This document shows, piece after piece, positions 62,121 through 64,000 of a stretch of 64,000 bases of DNA. Position numbers and translations under genes: made by a program. Each line of letters starts with the position of its first letter. Within the stretch, counting starts at the first letter, position 1. Source of the stretch: Vibrio neptunius (GTDB lineage Bacteria; Pseudomonadota; Gammaproteobacteria; Enterobacterales; Vibrionaceae); assembly GCF_000967495.1 (NCBI RefSeq), contig NZ_JXXU01000035.1, positions 1 to 64,000 on the forward strand, read 5' to 3'. The notes below the pieces were generated by a model. It was not told the DNA's origin and searched no databases. It was given only the letters and a program-made list of their open reading frames with translations.

Positions 62121-62353
62121 CTTGATAATGTGCCGAGGCTATTTCATCTCTACTGATAGGTTTATTGATATAAGTAGAGTCTAGTAAGACGTGGCTAAAT
62201 GTTAAATTTTAAACAATATTTGATCAAAAAATAGACTTTCCATCACATATTTTCATCAACTTACGTGATTTTTATCTTTTCATATATTTATAACAAATAT
62301 GCAACTTGTTTGCTTTAGGTTCTAGCCTTCAAACAAAAACTAAGGAACAAAAC
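62121..62353 (+). other. Sphingomyelinase upstream region
   Basis: This AT-rich region contains the sphingomyelinase promoter and no gene. The signal peptide start at 62354 is preceded by AAGGAACAAAAC. Confidence 0.45.
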
Positions 62354-63679
62354 ATGAATCTCAAGCAGTGGAATCTCTTGTTAGCGTCTCTGATGGCGCT
62401 TCCCGTTTTAGCGGACACAGATGTATATTTAACCAATAATTCAGACCAGTCTCTGACTATTCAGGTGAGCCATGATGGCACCGATTTACTTGAATACGGC
62501 GAAGAATGGAAGCAACACATAGAAACGCTTGGGCCATGGGAGACTAAGCAAGTGCTCAGTTTTAATCGTTGGGAAGGGGTCAAATCGGGTAAAACATACC
62601 AATTCAATACGGTGCTTTCCAACCCCGTGGGCGAAAGTGTTGTGTTAAACCAAGTGATGGAAGGGCATTGGTATAACTCAACCATTGAATATGGAGTCTC
62701 TTCATCTGATGTTGAACTGGCTCTAAAAGATGACCGTAATGTACACCGCTTTAATACGGCCGCGTTTGGTGATCGGCAAGCGGAGTTGGCGTTCAAGTCC
62801 GCGAATACCGCTCGCTATGATGACCTTTACTACACCATCACACCTGCCAAAGTCGATGAAGCTGTTGAGCCAGATGAAAACACCCTGAAGTTAATGACTT
62901 ACAACATTTGGGCATTGCCTGTTATTGCTTCACATATTGGTGACCGCTACGCACTGATCCCTGAATACGTCAAAGGTTACGACGTTTTGGCTTTGCAAGA
63001 AGTGTTTGCTAGCGGTCGAGAGGAGTTTCTACGCGAATTGGCAAAAGAGTATCCTTACCAAACCAAGATGTTAGATAAAGATGGTATCAACATTTACGAC
63101 GGCGGTGTGACTATCGTCAGCCGTTACCCAATCGTCAATCAAGCCCAGTATGTATTCCCTGATTGTACCGGCACAGATTGCTTCGCAGACAAAGGTGTCA
63201 ACTACGCAGAAGTGATTAAAGGTGGTGAGGCTTATCACGTGTTTGCAACGCATACAGCGTCGTTTGATACAGACACCGCGCGTGATTATCGTCAGCGTCA
63301 GTTCAAACAGATCCGTGAACTTGCCACTTCGCTCAATATTCCGACAAGTGAAACAGTGGTTTATAGCGGTGATTTCAATGTGAACAAGCGTAAATTTCCG
63401 GGTGATTATCAACAGATGATTGCAAATCTCAGTGCCATTGAACCGCAATACTCAGGGTATACCGAGTCGACTTTCGACCCACGTATTAATGGTTTTGCCG
63501 GCAAAGCGATGTCAGGTGGTGAGAATGTTGAATATCTTGATTACGTTATGGTGAGTGATGAGTATTCGGTGAAATCATTCAACGATAACCGTGTTGATGT
63601 ACCGCGTAGCACAGATGAGCGTCTGTGGAAGCACTACAACTTATCAGATCATTTCCCAGTTTCTGCGGTGATTAAGTAG
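62354..63679 (+). CDS. Sphingomyelinase C-type phospholipase, secreted
   Basis: This 441-residue secreted protein has a signal peptide (MNLKQWNLLLASLMALPVLA) and an N-terminal beta-rich domain (about 21-170). A DNase-I-like metal phosphodiesterase domain follows, with MTYNIWALPV, DVLALQEVFASGREEFL, DGGVTIVSRYPI, THTASFDTD, VYSGDFNVNK, VEYLDYVMVSDEY and the catalytic His in LSDHFPVSAVI. It hydrolyses sphingomyelin to ceramide and lyses host membranes. The start at 62354 begins the signal peptide, while the open frame extends 48 bases up. It follows the collagenase, making a virulence-enzyme pair. Confidence 0.92.
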   Translation: MNLKQWNLLLASLMALPVLADTDVYLTNNSDQSLTIQVSHDGTDLLEYGEEWKQHIETLGPWETKQVLSFNRWEGVKSGKTYQFNTVLSNPVGESVVLNQVMEGHWYNSTIEYGVSSSDVELALKDDRNVHRFNTAAFGDRQAELAFKSANTARYDDLYYTITPAKVDEAVEPDENTLKLMTYNIWALPVIASHIGDRYALIPEYVKGYDVLALQEVFASGREEFLRELAKEYPYQTKMLDKDGINIYDGGVTIVSRYPIVNQAQYVFPDCTGTDCFADKGVNYAEVIKGGEAYHVFATHTASFDTDTARDYRQRQFKQIRELATSLNIPTSETVVYSGDFNVNKRKFPGDYQQMIANLSAIEPQYSGYTESTFDPRINGFAGKAMSGGENVEYLDYVMVSDEYSVKSFNDNRVDVPRSTDERLWKHYNLSDHFPVSAVIK

Positions 63680-64000
63680 TGGTCTATCGTTATATACTGA
63701 TGATGCTTGCCATTGTTGCAGGCATCTTTCTCTGGCCAGAGGATGAGATTGCCAGTGCAGGGACGGTGATTGAAAGAGAAGATTCTGCTCAATCTATCGC
63801 TTCTAACGAGAATCGCTATCGAACGGTTGTAGAAGATAGAGGACACACCGAAAGTCTTATTCAACCCAGTCGAGAGATAGTGCCAAGCTCTGTTGCGAAA
63901 AGCACAGGGAAATCGTTGGTAGAGGCTTTGGAATCTTTTTGGCAAGAGTGCCAATGGCGTAATGATTGTGAACAGGTACTGAATGAGCTCAAAGCTGAGC
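63679..64000 (+). CDS. Membrane-anchored protein, truncated by window end
   Basis: A frame open to the window end starts with GTG at 63679, overlapping the preceding TAG by one base (TAGTG), so translation is coupled to the sphingomyelinase. The first residues are a membrane or signal segment (YILMMLAIVAGIFLW), then a polar, Ser/Glu-rich region and LVEALESFWQECQWRNDCEQV. No family is recognised from the 107 visible codons. A chaperone or lipoprotein-like partner for the enzyme is possible but speculative. Confidence 0.7.
   Translation, partial: MVYRYILMMLAIVAGIFLWPEDEIASAGTVIEREDSAQSIASNENRYRTVVEDRGHTESLIQPSREIVPSSVAKSTGKSLVEALESFWQECQWRNDCEQVLNELKAE

Overview
The window looks like a stretch of a Vibrio chromosome, probably the smaller chromosome II. 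The main reasons are a Qrr quorum-sensing small RNA with its sigma-54 promoter, a Vibrio-type chitinase A, a separate putA/putP locus, a lap biofilm-release cluster, and a deoD - DUF523/DUF1722 - MerR - photolyase - L,D-transpeptidase - Lpp - DEAD-box helicase order that I recall from V. cholerae chromosome II (recalled, not searched). Base composition looks moderate and even. No rRNA, tRNA, intact insertion sequence or CRISPR array was seen. The species cannot be named from sequence alone.

Layout. 1-1.3 kb is a low-coding, repeat-bearing segment around a cupin gene flanked by a perfect inverted repeat. 1.3-9.2 kb holds small metabolic and stress genes: a quinol-monooxygenase-like protein, a nitroreductase, an SRAP abasic-site protein, an orphan pilin, a FhuF-like ferric-siderophore reductase, a copper-chaperone operon (PCu(A)C, SCO1 and a membrane-anchored partner), a GNAT enzyme, a tandem-HD phosphodiesterase and a DUF2057 protein. 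9.5-14.1 kb holds tryptophanase with a tnaC-like leader peptide and a multidomain chitinase A. 14.1-20.3 kb is lapC-lapG-lapD-lapB, the c-di-GMP-controlled adhesin export and release module, without its adhesin. 20.6-25.4 kb holds pdxH, a PAS-LuxR regulator and two tandem paralogous PEGA/coiled-coil exported proteins.

25.7-32.3 kb is a proline-catabolism locus: an AraC regulator, putA, a detached C-terminal PutA-like domain gene, and putP, with AraC-style direct repeats in front of putA. 32.4-41.5 kb holds an Lrp regulator, DUF445, an ABC exporter, CtlX, and a LysR/TAXI/BKACE/aminotransferase cluster that looks like an uncharacterised catabolic route. 41.6-44.5 kb holds the undecaprenyl-phosphate translocase PopT (DUF368), the Qrr RNA with LuxO-like and LuxR/HapR-like sites, and gltS. 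44.5-51.7 kb holds a YiaV/YiaW pair, an EamA transporter, two overlapping TPR-GGDEF genes (one degenerate) and a transposase-like zinc-finger protein. 51.8-59 kb holds deoD, the light/DNA-repair operon behind an array of TTGTAYA half-sites, an Lpp lipoprotein facing an L,D-transpeptidase, and a DEAD-box helicase. 59.3-64 kb encodes secreted virulence-type enzymes, an M9 collagenase and a sphingomyelinase, with a decayed small gene between them and a truncated gene at the right edge.

The most interesting items are the split PutA, the fully equipped Qrr locus, the non-canonical tnaC, the PEGA/FGE paralogue pair, the active/degenerate GGDEF pair, the BKACE cluster, and the half-site array in front of the photolyase operon. 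Nothing here is clearly an entirely new system. c-di-GMP signalling recurs (LapD, GGDEF pair, HD-GYP). Family assignments rest on reading translations and motifs; no database search was possible.
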